Shown here: positions 34,283 to 44,690 of the stretch, piece by piece | Layout of the letters: each line of letters begins with the position of its first letter | Numbering within the stretch: the first letter of the stretch is position 1 | NCBI GenBank assembly: GCA_946811695.1 | Contig: OX328124.1 | Span: 87,448,030-87,512,029, forward strand | DNA from: Gonocerus acuteangulatus | Lineage: Eukaryota; Arthropoda; Insecta; Hemiptera; Coreidae | DNA length: 64,000 nucleotides | Reading direction: 5' to 3' | The notes under the pieces: model-generated | Seen by the model: the letters and a program-made list of their open reading frames with translations, nothing else | Databases searched by the model: none | What the model was told of the DNA's origin: nothing | Position numbers and translations under genes: made by a program

Positions 34283-35035
34283 TCTTTATTTACAAGGGAG
34301 GTAATTTAGCTGTTATCTCTGATAATTCTTATTTTGCTTCAGTTGTAGTTTATCAAAATTCGACTAAGTTCAGTTTATTAAATTAATGATTAAGCTAAAT
34401 AAAGTGAATCATTCAGTTGATTTCTTAAATTCTATATTCTTATGGATTCAAATCTTCATGAAAAATTGGATGGACTTGTATTATCTAGAGGAGATATAAA
34501 ACATTTTGGTTTTAATTTTGTTGGTGTGTGTGGATTAGATACTACTGGATTTTTCTGAGACAATTTATGTACGAAATATGACGACTTTTTAGTTTAATGT
34601 AATACTATTTTTTCACACTACGTACAAACGGTAATATTTTGAAAGTTGAGAATGGCAATTGTGAAGAAGTAAGACAGTGGTGCCATCACCGTCTCACAGA
34701 AGAGTTCATTTTTTAGGACAAGTTACCTTTTTTACCCAATTAATGATCCATATAATTAGTTTATCAATGAAATGGTAAATTTAATTGCCAGCGAATAATT
34801 TCAATGTGGCGGAAAGAATTTAGGACGAATCTACTAAAGTATATTTCATGAAACAGCTGTTTGCCCGCCGTCCGCCATTTTGAAATGAAAAGTAAAAGGC
34901 TTCAAAGCATGCGCCTTCTACCAAGCCGAGCCTTCAAGGCTCGCGCCTTCTATCGAGCCCTGCCCAAGCTCTGAGAGCTCGAGCTTTTAGGAGCCGCGCC
35001 TTCTAGCCTTAAAGGCGCGCTCTTTTACAACACTA

Positions 35036-35270
35036 GCTAGACCATGGCCTCTGCTAGCAGGTTCTTCCATTCTCCCCGGTCAGGAGCTAATCTCCTCCAA
35101 CGGCTGATCCCCAGATCCCTCAGGTCTTTTTCCACATCATCCAGCCAGTGAAGACGGGGCTTCCCTCGCCTCCGTCCTCCTCCATGCTTACCGTACAGAA
35201 GTTTCCGGGGTAGTTCGAAGTTTCTGGCTTTCGAGATGAAAGCATTTTCAACCCATTTTATATTATTTCT
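35036..35270 (-). pseudogene. Outer LINE, ORF2 C-terminus
   Basis: The minus frame reads WVENAFISKARNFELPRKLL, then GKPRLHWLDDVEKDLRDLGI and SRWRRLAPDRGEWKNLLAEA, ending MV-stop. This is the recurring C-terminus of RTE-like arthropod LINEs (GRPRLRWLDDVEDDLRxLGV, WRxxAxDRxEWRxxVxEA). The stop codon lies inside the GCTAGACC duplication, so the hAT-like element inserted right at the end of this coding region. The upstream boundary near 35,270 is uncertain. Confidence 0.75.
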
Positions 35271-35700
35271 CAGCTGCTATGGCCCATTGGACCAAACGCT
35301 CGTGAGGTCTACATTTTTTCGATGCAGAATCACCAGACAAAAATGGGGCCGATCGGTGACCCCTCCTCTGTATACTCCCCTTGTTAGTAGTTTTCATACT
35401 TCTCTTCTAAGAATTTGTTACGCTTAACTTAATAGTTGTACTTCTTGGAGTTTTTCTTTTAATTAGAAAAAAGAATTCTAAAACCCAAAAATCCGGAGCT
35501 CATTAAGAGAGTTCATAGTTGTGTAATGAGAAAGTAGATTGGTAAGGGCCCCTAACTGGAGTACTCGCCTATTCCCGAAAATCCAGTCGACCGTTTAATA
35601 TAACGCCTACGCTTTTTTCCAACTCAGAAGAGAATTAATTCACCGTTATTAATGAATGACCATTATCGGAATTTCCCTCCGAAATTTATTATGAAGAAAA
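35271..35700. other. No recognised feature
   Basis: A GC-richer patch at 35,290-35,400 (GGGGCCGATCGGTGACCC) could be more LINE or other repeat, but I cannot place it. Confidence 0.3.
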
Positions 35701-35704
35701 TTAT

Positions 35705-35760
35705 GCATGATATTAAATAAAGACCCACTCGCTGGAACTGCTTCATCTCAGCATAGGTTC
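35705..35760 (-). mobile_element. Family F terminal fragment
   Basis: The minus strand reads GATGAAGCAGTTCCAGCGAG, then TGGGTCTTTATTT, a diverged version of the family F right end. Confidence 0.5.
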
Positions 35761-35937
35761 ATAGCTCATCTCCACAATGAAAGCTTGGGATATTATTTTT
35801 ATTTATTCTAAAAATTAAACCTACTTGTAGACAGTGTGAGGTACCTCTAACAAATGCCCTGTTATTCCACATTGTGAAGACTGCAATAACGGCGATTCTT
35901 CACAAATACTACCGGTTTTAAATACAACAATAATTGG

Positions 35938-36102
35938 GGGGTCTTCCGTGGTCTAGTGGCTAGCGCGCTGGATTCATAAAGCGGGAGATGGTGGGTTCGA
36001 TCCCCACCGGGGGCAGGAATTTTCTCATCTCAGGGCTCGCTGAGTAAATTCCTGGCTGCTCCCTGGAGGCTGGCGCTAATGGCCAAGATTTGTCGATGCG
36101 CC

Positions 36103-36164
<62 letters not shown>
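35938..36164 (+). mobile_element. SINE family 2, complete with A60 tail and 11-bp TSD
   Basis: The tRNA-like head has CCGTGGTCTAGTGGCTAGCG (A box) and GGTGGGTTCGATCCCCACC (B box), about 45 bases apart. The body then runs to GATTTGTCGATGCGCCGT. A pure A run from 36,105 to 36,164 forms the tail. It is flanked by AACAATAATTG at 35,926-35,936 and 36,163-36,173. The long intact tail and exact duplication point to a young insertion mobilised by a poly(A)-using LINE. Confidence 0.9.
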
Positions 36165-36165
<1 letters not shown>

Positions 36166-36204
36166 AATAATTGCAAATGAAAAATTTATTAATATAACAT
36201 TATG

Positions 36205-36260
36205 TAAAAAATGTCCGACTTGCAGGAACTGCGTCATCGGAGCGCTTGGGAATGGAATCT
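36205..36260 (-). mobile_element. Family F terminal fragment
   Basis: The minus strand reads CGCTCCGATGACGCAGTTCC, then TGCAAGTCGGACAT, matching the family F right end. It lies just after the SINE. Confidence 0.6.
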
Positions 36261-37995
36261 ACAAGATATCTAATTACTAAAAAATATGAACTCTTATTTA
36301 AAAGGGTCATATTTAGTAGGGCAGTCCTCATTTTTAATAATATCAGTGCCTTGCCATCTGGGAATCTAGAATCCCATTAGTCAGCTTCTAAACTGAATTA
36401 TAAAGTCAAATTTCTCCAAGTAAAGCTAATTATGAATTTGGAAGGCGGAGCGGGAAAAAAGTCATGTCCAATTCAGAGATTAGTGCCCTACTGAGTTAAT
36501 TTCCAGAAGTTTTTTATCTTCAATCTGATTTGAGAAATTATAAACTTTAAATGAGAAGAAACCATCCAGCCTTTCCATTTCGTTTAGGATTTATTTTAGA
36601 ATTAGAAAAGACATTACAGAGCGTTCTAATATATCATGAGAGCACGCATTTTTATTTTTATTTGTTCAAAATCGTATAGGGACGAAACAAAGCTATTTTC
36701 TCCAAGCTTCGAATAGGACACGCTCTTGTTACCCATTCATACTGACTGAACAGAAATGTAAAATCCACTTTTAGACAAAACGACAGAACTCTTTAGTTCT
36801 GACAACGAAGACTTGAAAATTCCATACAACTTGCATGACTTACTAACAGAGGTAGTAAATATATATTCAATATTTTTTATAAATTTTAAATCAACACCCA
36901 TGCAACTATGTGTAATATTTTATATTTTATCTTGATTGTATTGTGTATCACCATTTTCGGGTTTTTAATTTTTGTTTGTATTTTTTGTAGTTGTTTTCTT
37001 TTTCTGAGAAACTGACTGAATAATATATACTTCATGGGGCTTTAATCATTTCATCCCACTATAGTTATCGCGTCTGCCATGGAACTCAAAATTAATTATA
37101 GTGAAATAAAAAATCTTTTCACTATAAACTGCGTTTTGTATTGTCTCTACTCCCGGCTCCGGCTTCACTGTAAAAAATGTCAGAGTGTTTTCTCCCCCTT
37201 TATGAAATTATTTACAAAAATATTTTACGTTTAAAACGAACAGTGTTTTCTTGATCTCGCAGCCCAGAAAAACTAAGGCCACATTTTCACCAGCTGCCTG
37301 AAGTACAACCGCTAAAGAAATAACAGAAATATTAGAAGGCAATGAACAATCTCACCAAAATTTAATAACTTTCTTAACATTACACGCCTTATAATAAAGC
37401 GAAATGATGTAGCAGTGTAGTAAGCTTATTATTATTATTTGTATGCACCGCGTCAGTGACGAATTGCATTTTTTCCGATGCTTTTCAATAGAAGGCTGTG
37501 TAAAACTGGTTTTATCTATTCTTTTTCTTAACATAATGGGTGGCCTTAAATATTAATTTTAAAACATATTAACCAGACATGTTAGTTTGGTATTTATTTG
37601 ATATTATGTTTTAGATGCTGTTGTAAATATCTAAGTCCTTTAAATGTTTGAATATGTGCCAATGTGGTGGCCTTTTTCTCCAAAAAGTTCTGTCAAGTAA
37701 ATTGGGACATCAACCTTCTTCCTTAAATAGCATTCAGTCAATGAGTTCTGAGTTACATGTTCAGCTCTTAGATTTGTCCTTGATAGTCAACAGGTCGTGT
37801 GTCACTCGACTGTGGCCGATAAATAGTCTGGCTAATATGTTAATATGTAGTACAGCAGTAAAATTTAGGACTAAAATACTGGCCTATATGTTATTTAAAT
37901 TTCTGACAAATATTGTATTGAGGTAGCCTATAATAATAATAATAGCCTTGGTAACAGTTCCATTTACCAAGTACTGCAGGCTACTGAGGTTGTAC
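36261..37995. other. No recognised feature
   Basis: AT-rich with only short unrecognised frames (37,352-37,534 minus and 37,648-37,926 plus). Confidence 0.4.
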
Positions 37996-38078
37996 TCATG
38001 AATGAATTTTTGAAACATTTCTATAAATATTCATTTATCCTATGAATCGGCTAAATACCGAAAATTATCTCTGTTAAA

Positions 38079-38134
<56 letters not shown>

Positions 38135-38300
38135 TTCTCAGTGTGTTTGTATGATAGTTGTAGCCACATTTTTGTTCATCATCATTCGTGCTGAGCATTC
38201 TCATAAAGAAACTATTGACCAGCAAAATCGCCCCCCCCCCTTGTCATCTTCGACCACCCTAACCTTAAATGGTGGCCAAAATCCCCCAAACCCGCCCTTT
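37996..38300 (+). repeat. Dispersed repeat family T, copy 2, with TA run
   Basis: The sequence before the TA run (TGAATTTTTGAAACATTTCT, then CCGAAAATTATCTCTGTTAA) matches 42,310-42,400. The sequence after it (GAGCATTCTCATAAAGAAAC, ATTGACCAGCAAAATCG) matches 1,890 and 43,360. The TA run is 38,083-38,132. This copy links the two half-families. Confidence 0.6.
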
Positions 38301-39770
38301 TCCTCAAACGTACCGCGATCCACCAGTTTCAGGAATGATTGCACTCTCATCAAAGTTGATGTTTACACTTTTGATTCTTAGTCTCACTTCTCATCGGTAA
38401 GCCAATTTTCATTCCATTTTATATCTATCTTAATCTGTATCAATCTAACGTTATTTTAAGCTCATTTAACACACATTTACCACATGCCATTCATGCTCAC
38501 ATATGTATAATGTTTTTCCTTTCATTTCATCTGTATATAAATTAGTATTAACTCTGTCCTTCTTGTTTTACATGGAGGCTTGAATGTTAACGTTGTCAAA
38601 AAAAAAAAAACGCCTTTTTTTTTGTAAAAAATATAGTATTATACCAAGACCAAACCTTGACTATATGTGCCTTCGCGATCACAACGTTCAACAATCTCCT
38701 CCCAATGTAAAAATGTATTAATGTTTGCGCTAAATAAATCTCCCAAAGTTCTTTTAATTAAAAGATTAAAGGACTTAAAAATATAATTTTTTCACAAGCT
38801 AAAGCAATAAAAAGTTCAGTCCATTCATCAAGAACAGATAATATATTTTTATTCGCATGAAAAACAAGAGAAAAATAAAAAAAACCTTTTGAGCAAATAT
38901 TATTTACAAAGACGAACCGACAAAAAAAGAGTGAGAAATTCTTCATTAACTGGAGTCTTCGCTTGTGTGAATTCAAAACGGGAAATATCAGACATTCCTG
39001 GACAGTGAAATTCCAACAAGGTATAACCTCGCTCATAATTAATCTTCTTAAAAAAACTCACCGTGTAATGGGATCGTCGTGTCACTCTTCTATAGTTCTT
39101 TTCAGATTCCAAATGTCAAAATTTTCAGATTCAAAATTCATTTGTTGATTTAAGAAAACAACTAAAGGTGCCCAGGTTTTAAGGAATGTTCTTAGGAGAA
39201 ATAGCCCCATTATTCAATAATTAATATCTTTTTAAAGCGAAGAGGAGGTAATTAATAATGCAACTAATGAAGAGAGAGAGAGAGAGGAAGGCTTGCCTGG
39301 CTTCATCAATTAGACTCTTTTTGTTTGGTTCCTTATGAATCCAGCTTTGTGAATATTTTACAGTATATTCAACATGTTGAACAACCCTTCAACCCTTGTT
39401 TGTTTTCATTAATTATAATACTTCTCAATGTATCTAACAAAAAAAGGGGGGAAGCTATATCGTTATGGTTTGTTCTTTTAATTGGAATGGAATTAATTTA
39501 ATGCCTTATGCTCTAGGAGCGTCATTTCTCAACGATTTTTGTTTTGTTACTCATATTCACCATATGCTTTATGTAAAAGTTTATTATTGTTATTGCCCAT
39601 TCCTAGTTTCTCTTGATGGAATAATTGGTCAGACAGATATCAGTTCTTTTGACTTAAGTTATTTCCTTTCCTTTAAGCAGTTTCTCTTATTATTTTTGCT
39701 AAATGTTACTCGTTAAATGTAGACAGACACGAAATTGGAAACCTATATCAACCATTATAATTTTGCTCGA
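38301..39770. other. No recognised feature
   Basis: AT-rich. It has an AG-rich run near 39,275 and a polyA/polyT pair near 38,600-38,625. Confidence 0.4.

Positions 39771-39774
<4 letters not shown>

Positions 39775-39847
<73 letters not shown>
39775..39847. repeat. TA microsatellite, about 73 bp
   Basis: A pure TA run. Confidence 0.95.
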
Positions 39848-39851
<4 letters not shown>

Positions 39852-39984
39852 GTTATGAGCCCACCTGATTTTTATCCAAATAATAGTGACTTATTATGAA
39901 CACATAATTTTCATTGAATTAACATGTGTCTTTATTTATTTCAAAGTTAGTTGCCTCAATTGGCTGTTTTCTTAGTTATATGCT

Positions 39985-40819
39985 ATATATTTGTCAAATA
40001 CCACTCACTCAATGACTCACTAAACTATCATCGCCCAGCCCAAACAACTTGACAGAAAAATTTGAAATTTTGCATGGACACTCCCTTTAGCATGTAAAGA
40101 ATCGCTAAGAATTTTGAATTTTTAGTTGGTTAGAGAGCAGTCAAGCCAAGGCAGCAAGCGTTGCTAGGACGATAACAGGTCAGCTGTTACCGTACTGTAT
40201 CTATTTCATCATATTATTTCTATTTGAGCTTCATTTCAACTATGATGGCACACCTTGAATTACTAGAAATAAACTGTCCCTCGTAGAGTTTACGCTATGA
40301 AGGACAAAATCACCATTTTAATTGTGGTTCATTTCAACTTGTCCCCCATAGAGTATTCCTGGTGATGGTCCATCCGTGGTAATGATATCCCGAACCCTTG
40401 CATAGCCTCCTCACCCATCAGCATCCCCAGTTACAACACTTCTTGGTAATGCTCGCAAGTATAATGGGTGTTTCCAAATGGCATCTTGCACATTAATTAT
40501 AAAATTTTAACGTACCTACATTTATTATTGGCCACGAATTGTATACCACCTGTACTGGTATAACTCCTGTTACTGGTAACCGATAGATAACGGGTTATCT
40601 CTAGGTTATCTGTTTCTTGACACTGGTCTGGAGCGCCCCATTGTCAAGAAACATTATACTTTGATTACGTATCAATTGATGAATAACTTATAGTGTGACG
40701 GGAACCATGCTATAATAAACTGCAAAAAAGTTTATACTAGCGTTAATTTTGATGGTACATTATTTAACGCAATAAAAAAACTACTTATTTGCCGTGACGA
40801 AGCACGGGTATTCAGCTAG
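39985..40819 (+). mobile_element. Helitron-type element, 3' end defined
   Basis: The 3' terminus has a short GC hairpin CCGTGACGAAGCACGG (40,792-40,807) followed by GTATTCAGCTAG at 40,819 and then T. This is the standard Helitron end (hairpin about 10 bases before CTRR, insertion before T). The body includes a segment with TTTGTCAAATACCACTCACT, CATCGCCCAGCCCAAAC and TTTTGCATGGACACTCCC that recurs at 50,224. The 5' TC end is not identified. No Rep/helicase is present, so it is non-autonomous. Confidence 0.65.
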
Positions 40820-40840
40820 TTTGAAATAATCCATTTACTT

Positions 40841-41033
40841 ATTACCACGGATGGACACATGTGGTGAAGATCTAACAATTAAACATATTTTCACGGACTG
40901 TAAAGCATACGAAGAGATTCGAAATCAACTGGACATTCATGGTACTCTCTTTGATATACTTGGAGACGACCATGAATTGTGCCAGAGAACATTGAGATTC
41001 CTCAGGGCTACAGATCTGATCACAAAAATATAA
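40841..41033 (+). pseudogene. LINE-C ORF2 C-terminal zinc-finger region
   Basis: The frame reads MDTCGEDLTIKHIFTDCKAY, then LFDILGDDHELCQRTLRFLR and ATDLITKI-stop. It aligns with the end of LINE-A ORF2 in this window (CNKTLTVKHLLTDCRK, ISIILHFLKQLNMYEQI). The C-H-C residues of the terminal finger remain. The frame is open to its natural stop, but everything upstream is missing. Confidence 0.75.
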
Positions 41034-41432
41034 ATAACAATTAAATCTATAAGGAGAAGTAGAGCTAGAAAATACATTTACGCGCGCGTGTGTGTGGGAA
41101 TGTATGTGCGCGCGTGCATGTGTGTGTGTGTGTGTATGTATGAGTGTTTGTGAGTGTGTCATCCCACGTGTTTACATTTACACCACATTTTTAAGAATTT
41201 TTTTATTATCTTATTTTATTCTGACTATTTAACAGTTTTTTCCCCCTAAAATAAAAATATATTCATTGACTAATTAAATGATTGATTAAATATTAAGTAT
41301 ATGATTAATCTAAATATATGATTCAAATAATATACTCTTTTACATCTTTACGTCAATTAATTTTCAATTGCACGCATATACATAGGCATCCATGACCCTA
41401 GTGGTTGAACTGCCTTAAAACACCAAAAAAAA
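40841..41432 (+). mobile_element. 5'-truncated LINE (LINE-C) with 13-bp TSD
   Basis: The insertion is flanked by AATCCATTTACTT at 40,828-40,840 and 41,433-41,445. Its 3' end is CATCCATGACCCTAGTGGTT, then GAACTGCCTTAAAACACC and an A tail, an ending seen in I/Jockey-group LINEs. A GT microsatellite sits in the 3' UTR (about 41,080-41,160). It lies 21 bases downstream of the Helitron end. Confidence 0.85.
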
Positions 41433-41490
41433 AATCCATTTACTTTCTATTATGCAATTTTTAGGTATTACATGCGCAAGTTAGAGTATT

Positions 41491-41495
<5 letters not shown>

Positions 41496-41551
<56 letters not shown>
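41496..41551. repeat. T56 homopolymer
   Basis: An uninterrupted T run. No SINE or LINE body was recognised on its A-strand side. Confidence 0.9.
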
Positions 41552-41554
<3 letters not shown>

Positions 41555-42299
41555 TAAGAATCACTTAATAACGGAATAATTTGTTGTAATTGTTATTTCT
41601 TTTATGTTAGTGAGCCGCCTCATTTAGGTATTTCGTTTACCATTTCGTTATTTTTTGAAATGAAAGTATTTTTAATTTCTCCACATGTAATTCGCATAAG
41701 TAGTGCTACAGCCGATATAAAATACATGAATTCATAACCTTTTCGTCAAGTATTCTCTAGAAAATTGCCATAAACCCTCCGACCGCATTGGGATTTCAAA
41801 ATTAGACTATACATTCTAAACAGGTAGATTAGCCGTACTGCTAAACCTCATGTTTACAAATGTACTGATTACTAAAACGAGCGAAATGATGGTTTAGACC
41901 TGTCATCCCATAAGTTTGTATGAATGTACTTCGTGATTTGAGGAGGAACACGTATCACGATTGTCCGTATAAAACCGTCCGATAGGAATCACTGCTATCA
42001 CCGGTCGGTAGCAGTCACCGGTGTATCCAATGGCCCGGTGTCGAGAGGACCAGGTGAGGGGTAGATTGCTATTCCCCTCGCAGCAGACACTAAATATAGA
42101 TGGCCGGGAAATTAAACATGGATTTATCGATAAATATCATACTCCATGCGGCAAAGATTTAAATTAATCTCTCATTTTTCTACAACCACGAAAAATATGG
42201 AAACTGGAGTACATCAGAAGATATTCCCGAAGAAGATTGGTGAAAAAAAGGATGAATTTTCTGTCTTTTTTTTAGCACTTTCCGAAGATTTTTTCATCA

Positions 42300-42400
42300 C
42301 TCATAAAAGAATTTTTGAAAAATATCTTCAAATCTTTATCGATCATACCAACTGGAGAACGAAAATTACCCCCGTTAAAATTTATATGTATGTATATATG

Positions 42401-42454
<54 letters not shown>

Positions 42455-42470
42455 CATACACACACGTATA
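42300..42470 (+). repeat. Family T upstream half with TA run
   Basis: AGAATTTTTGAAAAATATCT, then ACGAAAATTACCCCCGTTAA, matches the sequence before the TA run at 38,083. TA run at about 42,405-42,449. Confidence 0.6.
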
Positions 42471-42491
42471 CATGTTTTTATATTTTTTTAT

Positions 42492-42841
42492 GGGGGCGAG
42501 GTTAGCTCAGTGGTAGAGCACTGGACTAATAAGCTGGAGGCCTGAGCTCAAATCCCGAGCAAGCACTAAGGATTTTTTCTTCTAGTGTCTTCGTTCATGG
42601 GTTGAATTCGGCCTCCCTGACCGCCCCAAGGCCGACCCAGCCTTTAATTAATTTAATAATGGGTACCTTGGGTGCTAATGACTCCAGCAGTCAAAGTAGC
42701 CAAGGGGAAAATCAGGCGGCCGGAGCATAGTACTGACCACACTATCTCCCTAGTTTGCCGTATGGTAATGAATCAGATACCTCTATAGTATCTGCCCCTC
42801 AGGGCCCTCGTGGCCTGTTACGGGACTGATTTTTTTTTTGA
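42492..42841 (+). mobile_element. SINE family 1, most complete copy
   Basis: The tRNA-like head GAGGTTAGCTCAGTGGTAGA (A box) and CTGAGCTCAAATCCCGAGC (B box) frames an ACTAATAAG loop that recalls an Ile (AAU) anticodon loop. A body of about 270 bp follows, ending GGCCTGTTACGGGACTGA and a T run. Four copies in the window define the family. The tail is T-rich rather than A-rich. Confidence 0.9.
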
Positions 42842-43334
42842 TTTTTTTTAAATTATATATTTGGGGACTGTATGGTGGATTTTTTTTATGTATTTTGTAT
42901 TGGACACGTAGATACGTCCAGTAGAGCTCTGGTCTAGTGGATGAGGTTATATGTGTTAGACCAGGTTTGGCTGTATCTGTTTGATTTCATTATTTTATTT
43001 ATTTGTTTTTTTTTTTAGTATTATTTTAATGGTATTGTTAATTTGATTATTGTTATTATTTTATGATTATCATTGTTAAGTATCGTTATATTTTATTTAT
43101 ATTTATTATTATTATTTATTATGTTGTATTTTATGATATTAGTTGTCTTGATCATTTATTTATGTCTTCAGTAACCAGGCTTGTTGTGTTACCAAGCCTG
43201 AATAACGAGGGTGAAGAAGACGCCCAATTGTAAATTGACTTGTTTGGCATTATGTTTTTATGTGATAAAATGTACATTTATCCATGTGAATTGTATCTCC
43301 TAATAATAAAAATGTAAAAAAAATATATATACAC
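42842..43334 (+). other. Low-complexity AT-rich stretch, possible LINE 3' UTR
   Basis: ATT/TTA-rich sequence is followed by CCAGGCTTGTTGTGTTACCA, then AGCCTGAATAACGAGGG. It ends TAATAATAAAAATGTAAAAA, which resembles a LINE 3' UTR and tail. No coding part was identified. Confidence 0.3.
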
Positions 43335-43800
43335 ACATATATATTTTAACACGATACACAGCATTCCTCAAGCAAACGATTGAACGAGTTATTTAACCAG
43401 CAAAATCTAGACGGGGCCCCAAATTACAATCTAGAGGTTTACTCCGGCCCCAAATTACTAATTTGCCCATTCCGCCTATAATTTTTGTAATATTGCAACG
43501 AAACTCGATATATGTCGTTAGCATCTGAAGACATTTAAGGTAATTGTTCTATTTGAATGGGATGTTTATTATTTATTAAGTATCGTAGTGCGTCGCATAC
43601 TTCACTACTTAATAAATACATACTCTGAAAGAAAGGTACTTCAAAAATTAATAAATAAGTTAGCTGTTCACTACAAATATCAAAGAGCAAGCTCTTTTTT
43701 TATTTTTTTTATGTACATAGGTAATTTTAACCAAATTATTTACCCTCTGAGGATGATGCTTAGTAATGCCTGACTGGCTTTTGTAATACATTTTTGTAAA
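43335..43800 (+). repeat. Dispersed repeat family T, copy 3
   Basis: CAGCAAAATCTAGACGGGGC, CCCCAAATTACTAATTTG and TTGCAACGAAACTCG match the 1,844 copy. The match continues through TTTATTAAGTATCGTAGTGC. Confidence 0.65.
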
Positions 43801-44029
43801 GGCGAGTTCGATCTGTAAACAAGAAGTGAAAGATTACCTTAAAATATATGTAGTAAAACCTACTTTATTGTTTTTTAAATAAAAATTGGTTATGTTGGTT
43901 CAAAATATATCTCAGGTTAATACCAAGTCTAGTTTTTTTTTTAATATTTCCACAGGTTTTTTTCTTTTTGAATATAGCTGCTTGCAATAAAGCGTATACC
44001 AGGGTCGAGATTTTATAACCTAGATGCAG

Positions 44030-44182
44030 AAGAGCCGATAACATTTTTTTTTTGTGTTTGTGGTTTCTTCCCCGGGGAGTATTCTTTTTATTGATACGGC
44101 GTTCTCCAGTGGTTGGGTTTTTTAAAGCAATATTTCGCAGCAATCACTCCCATTTTTTTGTCATTACGCTGTTGTAAAAAAC

Positions 44183-44215
<33 letters not shown>

Positions 44216-44272
44216 ATAGGCTGATGAAACAGGACTCCTCCGAAATATTACTCTAAAAACGACCACTGGAGA

Positions 44273-44328
<56 letters not shown>
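44030..44328. mobile_element. Two oppositely oriented Penelope-type 3' ends
   Basis: The minus strand at 44,160-44,090 reads CGAAATATTGCTTTAAAAAA, then CCAACCACTGGAGAACG. The plus strand at 44,222-44,272 reads CTGATGAAACAGGACTCC, CGAAATATTACTC and GACCACTGGAGAAG, followed by a TA run (44,275-44,328). Both share the CGAAATATT...CTGGAGAA block with the Penelope element at 6.3 kb. An A24 run (44,186-44,209) separates them. Confidence 0.6.
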
Positions 44329-44341
<13 letters not shown>

Positions 44342-44373
44342 CACATATATGACCCATATGTATGGTGTACTGC

Positions 44374-44518
44374 TTTCTATGGCCGGGGCCCATAAAGAAG
44401 TACACCATTCGTTCTGTTTAACTACTTTATTTGTAATGTTGGCCCAATATAATTCAAATAGTTAAGTAGTTGAACAGAACGAGTCGTGTACTACTTTATG
44501 GACCCCCTGCCATAGAAA
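44374..44518. mobile_element. MITE, 145 bp, about 60-bp arms
   Basis: TTTCTATGGCCGGGGCCCAT and the inverted right end TTTCTATGGCAGGGGGTCCA extend into AGTACACCATTCGTTCTGTT-like sequence on both arms, with a 24-base centre. No clear TSD. Confidence 0.8.
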
Positions 44519-44565
44519 GAAATAAGAAGTGAATAATATGTATTGAGTCATCATTCAGAAGGATT

Positions 44566-44570
<5 letters not shown>

Positions 44571-44652
<82 letters not shown>

Positions 44653-44690
44653 CACACCCACACATATATGTATATATACACACCATGTGT
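44571..44690. repeat. TA/TGTA microsatellite
   Basis: A TA run with occasional TG steps and a terminal CACACCCACACATA block. Confidence 0.9.

Larger units (their letters stand above)
31540..35035. mobile_element. Non-autonomous hAT-like element split by an RTE LINE
   Basis: The ends TAGTGTTGTTAAAAGCGAGC (left) and TAGTGTTGTAAAAGAGCGCG (right, reverse complement) match. They are flanked by a perfect 8-bp duplication GCTAGACC at 31,532-31,539 and 35,036-35,043. Just inside both ends are GC-rich arrays of GGCTCGAGCCTTGAAGGCTC-like units, a very different composition from the AT-rich surroundings. Without the LINE it is about 1.1 kb. No transposase is recognised. Terminal sequence and TSD length fit hAT. 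Confidence 0.9.

Noticed and set aside
23831..36010. Functional tRNA genes at the SINE heads
   Set aside because: A and B boxes are clear but acceptor stems do not pair and the sequence continues directly into SINE bodies and tails.
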